Shown one piece after another: positions 19,842 to 27,992 of a stretch of DNA of 64,000 bases. The stretch's first letter is position 1. Each line of letters opens with the position of its first letter. This DNA is from Streptomyces albidoflavus. GTDB lineage: Bacteria > Actinomycetota > Actinomycetes > Streptomycetales > Streptomycetaceae. Where the stretch lies: positions 186,001 to 250,000 of the forward strand of contig NZ_JOII01000007.1 of assembly GCF_000719955.1 (NCBI RefSeq). The letters run 5' to 3'. A program made the position numbers and the translations under genes. The notes beneath the pieces were generated by a model, which was given only the letters and a program-made list of their open reading frames with translations, did not search any database and had not been told where the DNA came from.

Positions 19842-20876
19842 TTACTTGAGCTTCTCCGAGAAGAGCGGGACGACCTTGTCGAGGGCGTAGCCGACGCTCA
19901 GCACCGAGTCGGTGGCGAACGCCTGGCTGATGTCCTTGTCGTCGAAGACGATCGAGCGGCCGTCCTTCACCGAGGGCACCGCCTTGTACAGCGGGTCGTC
20001 GCTGATCTCCTTGGCGGAGATGCCGATCGGCGCCATGACGGTCAGGTCGGCGTCGAGCAGGTCGAGCTTCTCCTTGGAGACGGAGACCGAGAACGAGTCC
20101 CCGGCCAGCTTCTCGATCTCCGGGTTGTTGACGAAGCCGAGCCGCTTGACGAAGTCCACCCGGCCGGTGCCGCCGACGTACGCGCCGAAGCCCTCGGAGG
20201 TGCGCGAGCCGACCGTGATCGTCTTGTCCTTGAACTCCGGGTGCTCCTTGGCGGCCGCCGCGAACTTCTTCTCGGTCTCGGCGATCAGCTCGGCGCCCTC
20301 GTCCTTCTTGCCCAGGGCGCCCGCGACCATCTCGGTCTGCTTCTCCCACGAGGTCATGTACATGTCCCCGCCCCTGGGAACGCCGACCGTCGGGGCGATC
20401 TTGGAGAGGGTGTCGTAGCGCGTCTGGTCGCCGCTGGACTTGGTGTCGAGGATCAGGTCGGGCTTGAGCGCCGCGATCTTCTCGAACTCCGGCTCCATCG
20501 TGCCGATCAGCTCGGGCTTCTTGTCGTACATGCCCTTGGCCCAGGGGCCGACGCCCTCGCCGCCGAAGGGCAGCCAGTCACTGGCCCCCACCGGCTGCGC
20601 GCCGAGCGCGAGCGCCGTCTCGGCGTCGCCCCAGCCCAGCGCGACGATCCGCTTCGGGGCCTCGTCGATGGTGATCTCGCCGAACTTGGTGGCGACCTTG
20701 GCCGGGAAGGCGCCGGACGACGCCTTGCCCTCCGCCGGCTTCTCGGCCTGCTCGTCACCGCCCGCACCGCACGCGGTGAGGCCGACGAGGAGCGCGGCGA
20801 CGGCGCCGGCCAGCGTGGCCGTCTTCCGACGGCGCGAGGAGCGGGCAGCCTTGCCCGAGAAAGCGGAATCGTTCAT
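19842..20876 (-). CDS. iron-siderophore ABC transporter substrate-binding lipoprotein
   Basis: 344 residues. Signal peptide with Arg-rich start and lipobox LTAC (Cys about 36), then a FepB/FhuD-type binding domain: PKRIVALGWGDAETALALGA, KPDLILDTKSSGDQTRYDTL and the C-terminal lobe VGYALDKVVPLF. It captures a ferric siderophore outside the membrane for a FecCD importer; no permease is adjacent. An exact-looking DmdR iron box covers the leader just six bases before the ATG, so it should be iron-repressed. Confidence 0.9.
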   Translation of the reverse strand: MNDSAFSGKAARSSRRRKTATLAGAVAALLVGLTACGAGGDEQAEKPAEGKASSGAFPAKVATKFGEITIDEAPKRIVALGWGDAETALALGAQPVGASDWLPFGGEGVGPWAKGMYDKKPELIGTMEPEFEKIAALKPDLILDTKSSGDQTRYDTLSKIAPTVGVPRGGDMYMTSWEKQTEMVAGALGKKDEGAELIAETEKKFAAAAKEHPEFKDKTITVGSRTSEGFGAYVGGTGRVDFVKRLGFVNNPEIEKLAGDSFSVSVSKEKLDLLDADLTVMAPIGISAKEISDDPLYKAVPSVKDGRSIVFDDKDISQAFATDSVLSVGYALDKVVPLFSEKLK

Positions 20877-20881
20877 GCGGG

Positions 20882-20900
20882 TTAGGTTAGCCTGACCTAA
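20882..20900 (-). promoter_or_regulatory. DmdR-type iron box
   Basis: TTAGGTTAGCCTGACCTAA, a 19-bp palindrome close to the Streptomyces DmdR1 consensus. It leaves only five bases to the ATG and no room for a Shine-Dalgarno, which hints at a leaderless or nearly leaderless message. Confidence 0.88.
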
Positions 20901-21194
20901 ACCTCCCGCGCACCTATGGGGGCGTCAGATGGCCCACATCCCGCGAAACGCCTCCGGCCGGTACTGCTCGCCTCCCCTGTTAGCTTATTCGCGGTCGATC
21001 GAATGACCTGGGGGCGGTGTTACCGGGCCCGGGGGTGTTCGTCGGAGACGCCGATCAGAGGTCCGCCAACCGTCCGGTCGGATGCAATCGTGCAATGCCG
21101 GACAGTTCGCGGGCGGCAGGTCTGTATGACGTGGATGCGCGAGCACGACACCCGAGCCGAGGCCGGCACCTTCAAACACTCCCAGGGGGTTGGG
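20901..21194. other. no gene recognised; edge of the decayed mobile region
   Basis: No open frame with coding character is seen. GC content and codon rhythm are lost here. From about 21195 similarity to an IS110-type transposase appears. Confidence 0.4.
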
Positions 21195-21700
21195 TCGCGG
21201 GTCGCGGACCAGCTCGCCTTCATCGGCGCCCTGCCACCGATCGTCGCAAGAGCAGCGGACTGCCGGTGCCCCCAGGACTCGCGATGCACAGAATCACCGA
21301 CCTCTCCCCGGCGAGGCGAAGACCGACGCGAAGGAGCCCGCGGTGATCAAGGACGCCGCCGCACCATGCCGCACACCTGACGATCGCTGAAACTGACCGA
21401 CGAGATCACCGCCGAGCTGACCGTCTGGTCGGCTTCGCCCAGGACCTCGCTGCCCAAGTCCACCCGCACCTCCAACCGGATTCGCGACCTGCCTCACCCA
21501 GTTCCACCCAAGCCCGGAACGTGTTCTCGGCCCGTGTCTGGACCATCAGGCCGTCAGCCGGCTCCTGGAGTGCTACGGATCTTCGGCGGCCCTGCGCAAG
21601 ATCGGCCGCCGGCAGACTCGTCGAGCTGATCCGTCCGAAGCCCCGCGCATGGCCCCACGGCTGATCGACGACGGTCACACCCAACGCCGGGCAACGGAAA
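21195..21700 (+). pseudogene. IS110-family transposase remnant
   Basis: Frame-shifted pieces match the N-terminal half of IS110 transposases: the stretch PPGLAMHRITDL, then GEAKTDAKEPAVIKDAAA (the conserved GEAKTDAKDA-x-VIAD motif), LTDEITAELTVW, ERVFSARVW-like sequence and AALRKIGRR with LVELIRPK and MAPRLIDD. Both reading frame and the C-terminal catalytic half are lost. It abuts an integrase remnant, so one insertion or recombination event probably joined them. Confidence 0.75.
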
Positions 21701-21727
21701 TCCAGATCAACACCCTGCTGAAGGCCC

Positions 21728-22378
21728 ACCTACGTTCACTCGGACCTCAAGTCGACCTTGGAGCACTCCGTCCGCGAGGACGAACTGCCGCGCAACGTGG
21801 CCCGGAACGTCAAGACCGCCGCGCCCCTCGAGTCGCTTCCCTGCGCACCGGCCTCCGGCAACGGCGAACTCCTCGGCCTGCGCTGGAAAGGCCTCGACCT
21901 CGACGGCGACACACCCAGCATCCGCCGTTCACTCCAGCGCAACCGAAGACCGGCGGCCTCACCCACCTGCCCACCAAAACCCGGGCATCCGAACGCCGCA
22001 TCGCCATCCCCACCGAATGCCTCCCCTCCCTCAAGGAGCACAAGGAACGGCAGGACAGGGAACGGAGTCAGGCCGGGGCGGCCTGGGGTGACAGCAGCCT
22101 CGTCTTCACCACGCCGACTGGACGGCCTCTCGACCCGGCCAACCTCACCCGCCGCTTCCGCACCTTCCTCGACCGAGCCCGGCTCCGCCACATCCGCTTC
22201 CACGACCTCCGACACTCGAAACTCGACCGCCACCCTCCTCCTGGAACAGGGCGTCGACCTCGTCGTGATCAAGGAGCTGTTGGGTCACGCCCACATCGGC
22301 GTCACCGCCGGCGTCTACGCCCACCTCCGACTCCGCCTCCAACGCCAGGCCATCGACGCGCTGAGCACCTCCCCCGAC
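21728..22378 (+). pseudogene. tyrosine integrase remnant 1
   Basis: Begins TYVHSDLKSTLEHSVREDEL and continues PRNVARNVKTAAP, matching residues around 170-200 of the intact AICE integrase at 32.7 kb. An internal deletion and several frameshifts follow. The 3' end in frame reads STATLLLEQGVDLVVIKELL and GHAHIGVTAGVYAHL, including the catalytic Tyr region. Like the intact gene it is followed by a hairpin and then an immunity gene on the other strand. Confidence 0.85.
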
Positions 22379-22486
22379 GGCCGGGCGAGCAGCCATGCGA
22401 CCCGGGGCGAAGGCGACGAATACCAGCCTGAGCCGCCCTCGTCCGCCGGCGTTGCCGTCAACTACCGCCGTCACCCCCATGCAGAA

Positions 22487-22514
22487 GCCCCGCCAGGACA
22501 CACCCTGACGGGGC
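22487..22514. terminator. terminator between integrase remnant 1 and immunity gene 1
   Basis: GCCCCGCCAGG ... CCTGACGGGGC, an 11-bp stem with one G-T pair and a six-base loop, between convergent sequences. A similar hairpin follows each of the other two integrase ends. Confidence 0.6.
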
Positions 22515-22654
22515 CTCACTCTGCTGGCGCTATCGACCGAGGTGGTGACCGAAGCGGCCCGCTTCTTGCCGTCAGCCTCGATGGATGCGGTCAGCCTGAT
22601 GACGTACTTCAGCGCCACGGCGGTGACGGGCGGCGGTGTGGCGCGGCGGAACTC

Positions 22655-23077
22655 CTAGCTCAGGAAGTTGAGAGCCTCTCTCACTTCCCCCTCCCGATAA
22701 CCACTCCGCAGGAACAGTTCCTCAGGGCCCAGTGAAACGCACACAGCCTCGAGCATGCGGCGCCACTTCGTCATGTCCTCAGTAGTGGCCATAACTTCGA
22801 TCACTGGCGACGCGAAGACGGGCTCTTCGCAGCTTTCGGAAGCTAGGCGGAACCGGACACCAACCGTGGTCTCCCCGATTCCTCCACGGGCCCGACGGAA
22901 GATGCGCAGCAGGTCGCTTGCATCCGCGCGTGTGCATTTCTGGGACTCGATAACCCGGTCCGAGACGTTAGGCAACTCCTTGGCTACTTGGAAGACCATT
23001 CCGAACCGCTCTGGGCTCATCTCCAGAAGCACACTGGAATCGCTGATGCTGGGATTCGTGGAATCACTCGAGTTCAT
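22655..23077 (-). CDS. putative immunity protein for orphan toxin tip 1
   Basis: 140 residues from an ATG 14 bases inside the end of the toxin-tip frame, so the two are coupled. The protein is soluble and acidic, with no signal peptide or known motif; the last part reads SLGPEELFLRSGYREGEVRE. GC content is lower than in the flanking core genes. Its size, position directly after a Hint-linked tip and foreign base use are those of polymorphic-toxin immunity genes. The assignment rests on context. Confidence 0.65.
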   Translation of the reverse strand: MNSSDSTNPSISDSSVLLEMSPERFGMVFQVAKELPNVSDRVIESQKCTRADASDLLRIFRRARGGIGETTVGVRFRLASESCEEPVFASPVIEVMATTEDMTKWRRMLEAVCVSLGPEELFLRSGYREGEVREALNFLS

Positions 23078-23408
23078 CGTCGAAATACTGCTTTCCGTTC
23101 TTAGGCGTGAACACCGTACCTCCAGTCGCGCCCGGGTCCTCGATGACCACGGCCCCCTTGTCCGGGTCCCAGTACCCCACACGTCCCCTCTTGAGGTACC
23201 TGACCTGAACATTGGGAACCTCGCCCGTTATCACCCCGTCCACATACTCGGGCATGGCGCCGGGGGCAACCCCTCGCACGTAGTGTGATCCGTCGCCGGC
23301 CGCCGCCCGCTGCGCCGCATGTTCGGCGATATTCACCGCTTCCGGTTCGCACGGTGTCGAATCGTGCACAAGGACCGGCGTGGTTCCGGCGAGCACATAG
23401 TACGTGCG
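23064..23408 (-). pseudogene. orphan RHS toxin tip 1 (5'-truncated)
   Basis: The frame opens right after an in-frame TAG with RTYYVLAGTTPVLVHDS, the last strands of a Hint domain, then about 95 residues of toxin: AEHAAQRAAAGDGSHYVRGV and VGYWDPDKGAVVIEDPG, ending GTVFTPKNGKQYFDDELE. His-Arg after a helix and a late beta hairpin are reminiscent of BECR-fold RNases, but this is a shape impression only. It lacks its own secretion carrier and start. It could be expressed if recombined onto the RHS gene. A candidate core recombination site sits exactly at its 5' end. Confidence 0.7.
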
Positions 23409-23409
23409 C
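23393..23409 (-). other. candidate att core site, copy 1
   Basis: On the minus strand GCGCACGTACTATGTGC: arms with one mismatch around a seven-base spacer CGTACTA. It lies at the 5' edge of orphan tip 1. Confidence 0.5.
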
Positions 23410-23487
23410 TACGCAGCACCGCTCTACCTGCTTCTTCGCTGATCAGCGCGGGTTTTGCGTTCCGCTGGCGTCCGTGGTTGTGCGGGG
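23410..23487. repeat. copy of the AICE left-end sequence (fossil)
   Basis: 78 bases that align without gaps to 24498-24575, differing at about 12 positions by hand count. Both copies start right after the core site. Here it runs straight into the integrase 3' remnant, as expected if the middle of an older element was deleted. Confidence 0.7.
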
Positions 23488-23730
23488 CTTCCGCCCCCTC
23501 CTCCACAGCGCAGGACTCCGGACCATCCGCTTCCACGACCTCCGACACTCGACCGCCACCCTCCTCCTCGAGCAAGGCGTCGATCTCGTCGTCATCAAGG
23601 AACTCCTCGGCCACGCCCACATCGGAGTCACCGCCGGCGTCTACGCCCACGTACGTCTCCGCCTCCAGCGCCAGGCCATCGACACCCTCGGGGGCGTCCT
23701 CAGCCAGACTGCCGTCACCGTTGCCGTCAA
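23487..23730 (+). pseudogene. tyrosine integrase remnant 2 (3' end)
   Basis: Encodes FRPLLHSAGLRTIRFHDLRH then STATLLLEQGVDLVVIKELL and GVTAGVYAHVRLRLQRQAID, closely matching the last 90 residues of the intact integrase and including HDLRH and the catalytic Tyr. The frame then runs into TAVTVAVKT from the downstream GCCGTCACCGTTGCCGTCA motif. No start region remains; the left-end repeat is fused directly to it. Confidence 0.85.
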
Positions 23731-23735
23731 AACCC

Positions 23736-23775
23736 AGGATGCCCCTTTCCCCGTAACCCGGGAAAGGGGCATCCT
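23736..23775. terminator. terminator between integrase remnant 2 and immunity gene 2
   Basis: A 16-bp perfect stem (AGGATGCCCCTTTCCC) with an eight-base loop between convergent sequences. Confidence 0.75.
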
Positions 23776-23805
23776 GTTTCGCTCCGCAGGAGCCTCTACG
23801 GCGAT

Positions 23806-24144
23806 TTAGTCGTCATTCAGAAGTTGCAAGACTCCTTCAGGTCCACCTGAATCGATGATCCCCTTGAAGGAATCCAGCATCGCCGCCAGACCGCCCTCCG
23901 GAATGATCACGAGGTCGGAACACTGGAAGTACGCACCGCTGGCGCATTCTCCAGTCCCCTTCCATCGGCTCATCACCTGTTCGATAGCCCGTAGCGTCAT
24001 GAACGTGGCGCTCCATCGCGTCCCATCGGGGAGGCTGATTTCTGCGTCAACGTTCTCAACGGTTTCTTTGCTGTCCTCCGCACCCAACATGAAGAGGGCG
24101 CTGAACTGCTGGTTCTCTACGCGGTAGAGAGAGTCACTGACCAT
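23806..24144 (-). CDS. putative immunity protein for orphan toxin tip 2
   Basis: 112 residues. The ATG lies 11 bases inside the toxin-tip frame. No membrane segment; motifs such as DAEISLPDGTRWSATFMTLR and GAYFQCSDLVIIPEGGLAAM suggest a small alpha/beta protein that I cannot name. The GC content is clearly below the genome norm. Context (tip, then overlapping small gene, then integrase end) supports an immunity role. Confidence 0.65.
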   Translation of the reverse strand: MVSDSLYRVENQQFSALFMLGAEDSKETVENVDAEISLPDGTRWSATFMTLRAIEQVMSRWKGTGECASGAYFQCSDLVIIPEGGLAAMLDSFKGIIDSGGPEGVLQLLNDD

Positions 24145-24496
24145 AGAGCTGGTTCAGCCTCGCAATCACCTTGGACTCGTTTGCCTTATCGGATTTCCCA
24201 ACGACCTGAATCCCTCCGCCAACGTTCCGGAAGAATAGGCGACCGCCGTTCCGCCCTCGTGCGTAGGTGACATCCGTTCCAGACAATGCCTTGCTTCCGA
24301 GACCCGGATTCATATTTCCGCGTGACAGCTGCTGGAACAGGCTATCCAGGTCGGCCTGAACCTTCTGGTTCTTCCCCGCCTGCTGTGCAGCCTTCACCAG
24401 AGACGAGTCCCCGCCAATCGCGGAAGACATCGTGATGCAGCCGCCGGAATTATGAACGAGGACCGGAGTCTGCCCCGCCAGCACATAGTACGTGTG
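24134..24496 (-). pseudogene. orphan RHS toxin tip 2 (5'-truncated)
   Basis: Opens after an in-frame TAG with HTYYVLAGQTPVLVHNS, the Hint end, followed by about 100 residues ending GGRLFFRNVGGGIQVVGKSD and ESKVIARLNQLYGQ. The compact basic strand-rich end recalls small RNase toxins, but no catalytic set is certain. It has no carrier of its own. Joining it at the core site to the RHS gene would restore the frame exactly, so it looks like the tip that the current AICE displaced. Confidence 0.72.
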
Positions 24497-24497
24497 C
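24481..24497 (-). other. candidate att core site, left end of the AICE
   Basis: On the minus strand GCACACGTACTATGTGC: perfect 5-bp inverted arms (GCACA / TGTGC) around a seven-base spacer CGTACTA. This is the layout of tyrosine-recombinase core sites. Confidence 0.6.
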
Positions 24498-24575
24498 TAC
24501 GCGACCCCTCTCTATCTGCCTATTCGCAGATCAGCGCCGGTTTCGGGTTCCGCTGGTGTCCGTGGTTGTGCGGGG
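24498..24575. repeat. AICE left-end sequence
   Basis: 78 bases adjoining the left core site, repeated at 23410-23487. Contains the inverted repeat ATCTGC-N6-GCAGAT, a possible arm-type binding site for integrase or excisionase. From 24576 to 24664 no gene is seen. Confidence 0.65.
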
Positions 24576-24664
24576 GAATCCGTGGGTGTTGCCGTCGCTA
24601 CTGCCGTCAGGGACGCGGGCGGCACGGTCCGCTACGGCTGATGCGGTGGCGGCGCAGAGGGACT

Positions 24665-24952
24665 CTACTGCCAGGCTCCGGGCTCGGCGCGGAGAATGGT
24701 GCGGGCGGTCTGCTCGTACACCCCGTGACCGGTCGTGGCGCAGTGTCCGGCGATCCAGCAAGTCAGCTCGTCCGGGGTGTGCAGGGTGCCGGAGGTGGCA
24801 CCGCAGTTGTGTTCCTCGCCGGTGACGCAGACCGCTTCGAGCGTCGGCAGCGCCATGGGGTCGGGGACGGTGGTGACGTGGTACTCGCGGAATCGGTAGC
24901 GTCCCCGTGCGGGGGTGCGGACCGGTGTGTCGGGGTTCGTGGAGTCAGGCAT
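24665..24952 (-). CDS. DUF7848-family protein
   Basis: 95 residues with the family pattern YRFREYHVTTVPD, LEAVCVTGEEHNCGATSG and WIAGHCATTGH, with two Cys that could bind metal. Common in Streptomyces beside XRE regulators; the role is unknown. It overlaps the end of the preceding gene by eight bases, so the two form an operon divergent from the XRE gene. Confidence 0.75.
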   Translation of the reverse strand: MPDSTNPDTPVRTPARGRYRFREYHVTTVPDPMALPTLEAVCVTGEEHNCGATSGTLHTPDELTCWIAGHCATTGHGVYEQTARTILRAEPGAWQ

Positions 24953-25292
24953 CGTCGTCCCTCTCGTCCTCTTCCGGGCTCGGGAGGCGCTGCCCGCGCG
25001 AGTCAGCGACCCTGAGTGCGTCGGAGAGGGCTTCGGTCAACCGGCGGGCCAGCCAGCGGTATTCGGTCGCCGACATGGCCTGCGCTCCGGGGGCCGTGGC
25101 GTCGCGGGCGTACTCCAGCAGCTGCGTGCCCATGCCGAGTTGGATCGTCTCGACGTTGTCGGCGAGGGTGGAGAGGTAGCCGTGACCGTCGGTGCTCAGG
25201 TAGCAGGGCTTCCCCTCGGCGGTGTTCCAGGGCAGCAGGCGTGGGCCCTCTGCTGCGGGACGCCCTGGCCACGGTGTCGCGTGCTCGGCCAT
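24945..25292 (-). CDS. hypothetical accessory protein of the XRE/DUF7848 cassette
   Basis: 115 residues with AGAGG and GGG upstream of the ATG. The middle reads PCYLSTDGHGYLSTLADNVE and the C-terminal half is a helical segment (SATEYRWLARRLTEALSDAL). I do not recognise a catalytic motif. Genes of this kind often accompany DUF7848 and XRE-TPR regulators in Streptomyces accessory DNA. Confidence 0.6.
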   Translation of the reverse strand: MAEHATPWPGRPAAEGPRLLPWNTAEGKPCYLSTDGHGYLSTLADNVETIQLGMGTQLLEYARDATAPGAQAMSATEYRWLARRLTEALSDALRVADSRGQRLPSPEEDERDDDA

Positions 25293-25401
25293 CGTGTTGC
25301 CCTCTCCTCTGCTTGGCTCGGGGGTGTTGATCAGGGTCTCGCTGGTGTGGACCTTGCGGAGTAGCCAGCGTGTCTGCCTTTCTGTCTGCCAAGCTGGTGG
25401 A

Positions 25402-26604
25402 GTGCGGGAGACGGTCGGGGAACTGGTCAGGCGGCTGCGCGTGGCGCGTGGTTGGAGTCAGCGGCGGCTCGCCGAGGCGCTGGCCGAGGCTGCTCCTGGT
25501 CGCGTTCCTCCGACGCGGAATGACGTGTCCCGCTGGGAGATCGGGACGCGGTCGCCGCGTGAGTGGCTGCCGTTCCTCGCGCGGGTTCTGGAGGTCCCGC
25601 GCGAGATGCTGGAAGCGGCGAAGGCCGTTCACCCTGTCGAGCTCACGCCGCCGGTGCGGTCGGTGGCCGACTTCCTGCCCGAGGGCGACCCGCTCTCCCC
25701 GCTGCGTGCCCGTACGGGCCGGCGGATCGGGGCCGGGCAGGTGGCTGACCTGGCTCAGCGGGTGCACGGCCTGCGGCTGGCCGACGACGTGGTGTACGGC
25801 AAGGACCTGATCGGGCCCGCGCTGCGCGAGCTGCGGGCGGCGGTGAAGCTCTACCGCGAGGGCGTGCACAGCGAAGCAGTAGGTCGCGAACTACTGAGAG
25901 TCATTGGCGAGTTGGCGCAGATTGCCGGGTGGGTGGCCTCTGACGCCGGGGAGCATGCCGAGGCGGAGCGGATCTACCGGCTCGGTATGAGCGCAGCGCA
26001 GGCCGCCGGGGACGGCGTGCTGTCCGGGAACGTGGCGGGCTCGCTGGCCTACCAATGGAGCAACACCGGGCGCACGACTGACGCGGTCGGCTTGGCCCGC
26101 GCCGCGCTGGAGGACGCCGGTCCGGATGCTCCCCCGAAGGCTCGCGCGCTGTACCTGGACCGCGTGGCCTGGGCGCATACCCGTGCCGGGCAGGAGGGCC
26201 CGGCGATGACCGCCCTGGGAGAAGCGGCCGAGGCTCTGGCCGAGGACTCGGCCGGCACTGAGTCACCGACCTACCTGTACTGGATGGACGCCGGGGAGTT
26301 GCAGGTCATGGAGGCCCGCGTCTACACCGAGCTACACCGTCCGCTGCGTGCTGTACCCCTGCTGGCGGACGTGCTCGGGCGCTACGACGCCAGCCACGCC
26401 CGGGAGTTGGCGCTGTACCTCTCATGGCTGGCCGTGGCCTACGCCGACGCCAACGAGCCCGAAGCCGCCGCCCAGACCGCGGGTCGCATGCTCGCCCTCG
26501 GGCAGAGCGGCAGCGAACGAACAGCAGAGCGGACACGGATCGTCCTGGACCGTCTGCGGGCCTTTCGCGACGTGCCCGAAGTCGCCGAACTGCTGGCGTC
26601 CTGA
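25402..26604 (+). CDS. XRE-family regulator with TPR-like sensor domain
   Basis: 400 residues from the GTG at 25402. Helix-turn-helix at 3-65 (ELVRRLRVARGWSQRRLAEA, NDVSRWEIGTRSPREWL). The rest is a run of paired helices like tetratricopeptide repeats (AEAERIYRLGMSAAQAAGDG, GNVAGSLAYQWSNTGRTTDA). Such proteins read a small molecule or peptide and control the divergent cassette. Upstream in-frame starts would add a non-conserved tail, so the GTG just before the helix-turn-helix was preferred. Confidence 0.85.
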   Translation: MRETVGELVRRLRVARGWSQRRLAEALAEAAPGRVPPTRNDVSRWEIGTRSPREWLPFLARVLEVPREMLEAAKAVHPVELTPPVRSVADFLPEGDPLSPLRARTGRRIGAGQVADLAQRVHGLRLADDVVYGKDLIGPALRELRAAVKLYREGVHSEAVGRELLRVIGELAQIAGWVASDAGEHAEAERIYRLGMSAAQAAGDGVLSGNVAGSLAYQWSNTGRTTDAVGLARAALEDAGPDAPPKARALYLDRVAWAHTRAGQEGPAMTALGEAAEALAEDSAGTESPTYLYWMDAGELQVMEARVYTELHRPLRAVPLLADVLGRYDASHARELALYLSWLAVAYADANEPEAAAQTAGRMLALGQSGSERTAERTRIVLDRLRAFRDVPEVAELLAS

Positions 26605-27104
26605 GCGCCCTCGGAGAAGGCACCCACCGGCCAGGGCCAGCACCCTGCACGATCCGGGCCTGAGCGGGTGGGGTCCCTCGTCGGTCGGGCAGCTTCGCCG
26701 TGCCAGGGTTCTCCGGGGGCCGCCAAGGCTCACCTCGTGACGCGTGCGCTCGGCCTTGGCGGCCCCCGGGGGTTCCTGGTACGCCTCCGGGGACCGGACG
26801 GCGAGGGACCCCACCCGCGACCCGCGACCACTCACCACGACGAAGCCGCACCCGTACTCGGCCCCGCTGCCCCTCAGAGAGAGGGCCGGGGTCTGGGGCA
26901 GGGCCCCAGGTGGTTCGCTGTACGGCTGTTGCGCGCCCGGACCGGCGGGGCCGACGGCAAGCGGGGCGGAGACAGGAGCGGGCGGCGGCCCCGCAGGGCC
27001 GGAGCGCGCGCGGCCCGCGACAGCGGGCCGCCTTGATCAAGTAAAGAAACTCTGAACAGCTCGCCCTGCGTTGCGTGCCTGCTGCTCCGCCGGGTGCGGC
27101 CGGT
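26605..27104. other. 500-bp non-coding region with a long inverted repeat
   Basis: No convincing gene. Holds a perfect 17-bp inverted repeat at 26713-26769 and several GC-rich direct repeats (GAGAGGGCCGGGG region near 26880). In AICEs the cis sites for transfer (clt) or replication lie in such gaps. Confidence 0.45.
26713..26769. repeat. 17-bp inverted repeat in the AICE
   Basis: CCGGGGGCCGCCAAGGC and its exact reverse complement with a 23-base loop. Imperfect pairing continues outward (TGCCAGGGTTCT / GGTTCCTGGTA). Could be a terminator for the XRE gene, a clt site or an origin element. Confidence 0.6.
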
Positions 27105-27992
27105 TCAGCGCCGGCGTCTGCCTTCGTTCAGCCGGTCATACAGGCGCTGGACGCTGGCGGCCCGCTCTTCGGGCGTGTAGTTGCCGCTGAGGCGCTTGCG
27201 TTGCTCCATGACGGCGCGCATGGCGTCGCGGTGGGCGGTGGCGGCTTCGAACTCGGTGCTGGCTTTGGTGAACCGTTCCTCGGCGGCGGCGAGTTCGGCG
27301 GCTACCTCGTCGTCATCCTTGCCGCTGAGCCGCACCGCTTCCTCGTCCACCCTGCGCTGCGCCGCCATCTCCTCCAGCCCCTCGTTATAGCGCTTGAGGA
27401 ACTGATCACGCGGGCTGAGCTGGCGGACGAAGACGCCCCGGCCCTGCACGGAGTAGACCAGCCCTTCCTCCTTGAGGACCCGCAGGGCGTTCTGTGCGGT
27501 GGAGTTGGCGATGCCGTACTGGGCTTGCAGATCGCGGGCGGACGGGAGCTTGGCACCCGGTGCGAGCCGACCGTCCTGGATCTGCTTGCGGAGCTCGTCC
27601 GCGGTTCGCACGTACGGGGGGCGTGGATCGTCAGCGGGACTGTCGGCGGTCTGCCAACCGCGCCGGAGGTCGCCGAGACCGGTGTACTCGGGATCGGGTT
27701 CGTCGGAGGCGGTCTCACTGCCCGCCGCGGCCTCCGTCTCAGCTTCGGCCGGCGCCTCCTGTGCGCGTACGTAGCTGCCCCGGCCCAGGACGGAGTAGAT
27801 CAGCCCTTCGTCCTTGAGCAGTCGCAGAGCGTTTTGGACCGTGGAGCTGGCGATTCCGAAGCGCCGTTGCAGCTCGCGTGCGGCGGGGAGCCGTTCGCCT
27901 GGGCGCAGCTCGCCGTCGTGGATGGCGGTGCGCAGGACGTCGGCGGCCTGGACGTACGGCGGCCGGGGGTCCTCTCCCAGGGGCAGCTTCAT
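27105..27992 (-). CDS. GntR-type regulator with two tandem winged-helix domains (KorSA-like role)
   Basis: 295 residues. Two GntR DNA-binding domains in a row, at about 5-75 (PPYVQAADVLRTAIHDGELR, PAARELQRRFGIASSTVQNA) and 115-185 (PPYVRTADELRKQIQDGRLA, PSARDLQAQYGIANSTAQNA). A coiled-coil tail (EVAAELAAAEERFTKASTEF) follows instead of a ligand domain. In pSAM2 the GntR repressor KorSA controls transfer and replication; a similar role is likely here. The doubled head is odd and may let one chain bind two half-sites. Divergent from the SCO3933-like gene. Confidence 0.85.
   Translation of the reverse strand: MKLPLGEDPRPPYVQAADVLRTAIHDGELRPGERLPAARELQRRFGIASSTVQNALRLLKDEGLIYSVLGRGSYVRAQEAPAEAETEAAAGSETASDEPDPEYTGLGDLRRGWQTADSPADDPRPPYVRTADELRKQIQDGRLAPGAKLPSARDLQAQYGIANSTAQNALRVLKEEGLVYSVQGRGVFVRQLSPRDQFLKRYNEGLEEMAAQRRVDEEAVRLSGKDDDEVAAELAAAEERFTKASTEFEAATAHRDAMRAVMEQRKRLSGNYTPEERAASVQRLYDRLNEGRRRR

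Noticed and set aside
20916..21380. Small open frames upstream of the IS110 remnant
   Set aside because: Short, overlapping in several frames, no ribosome-binding sites, and partly explained by transposase remnants.
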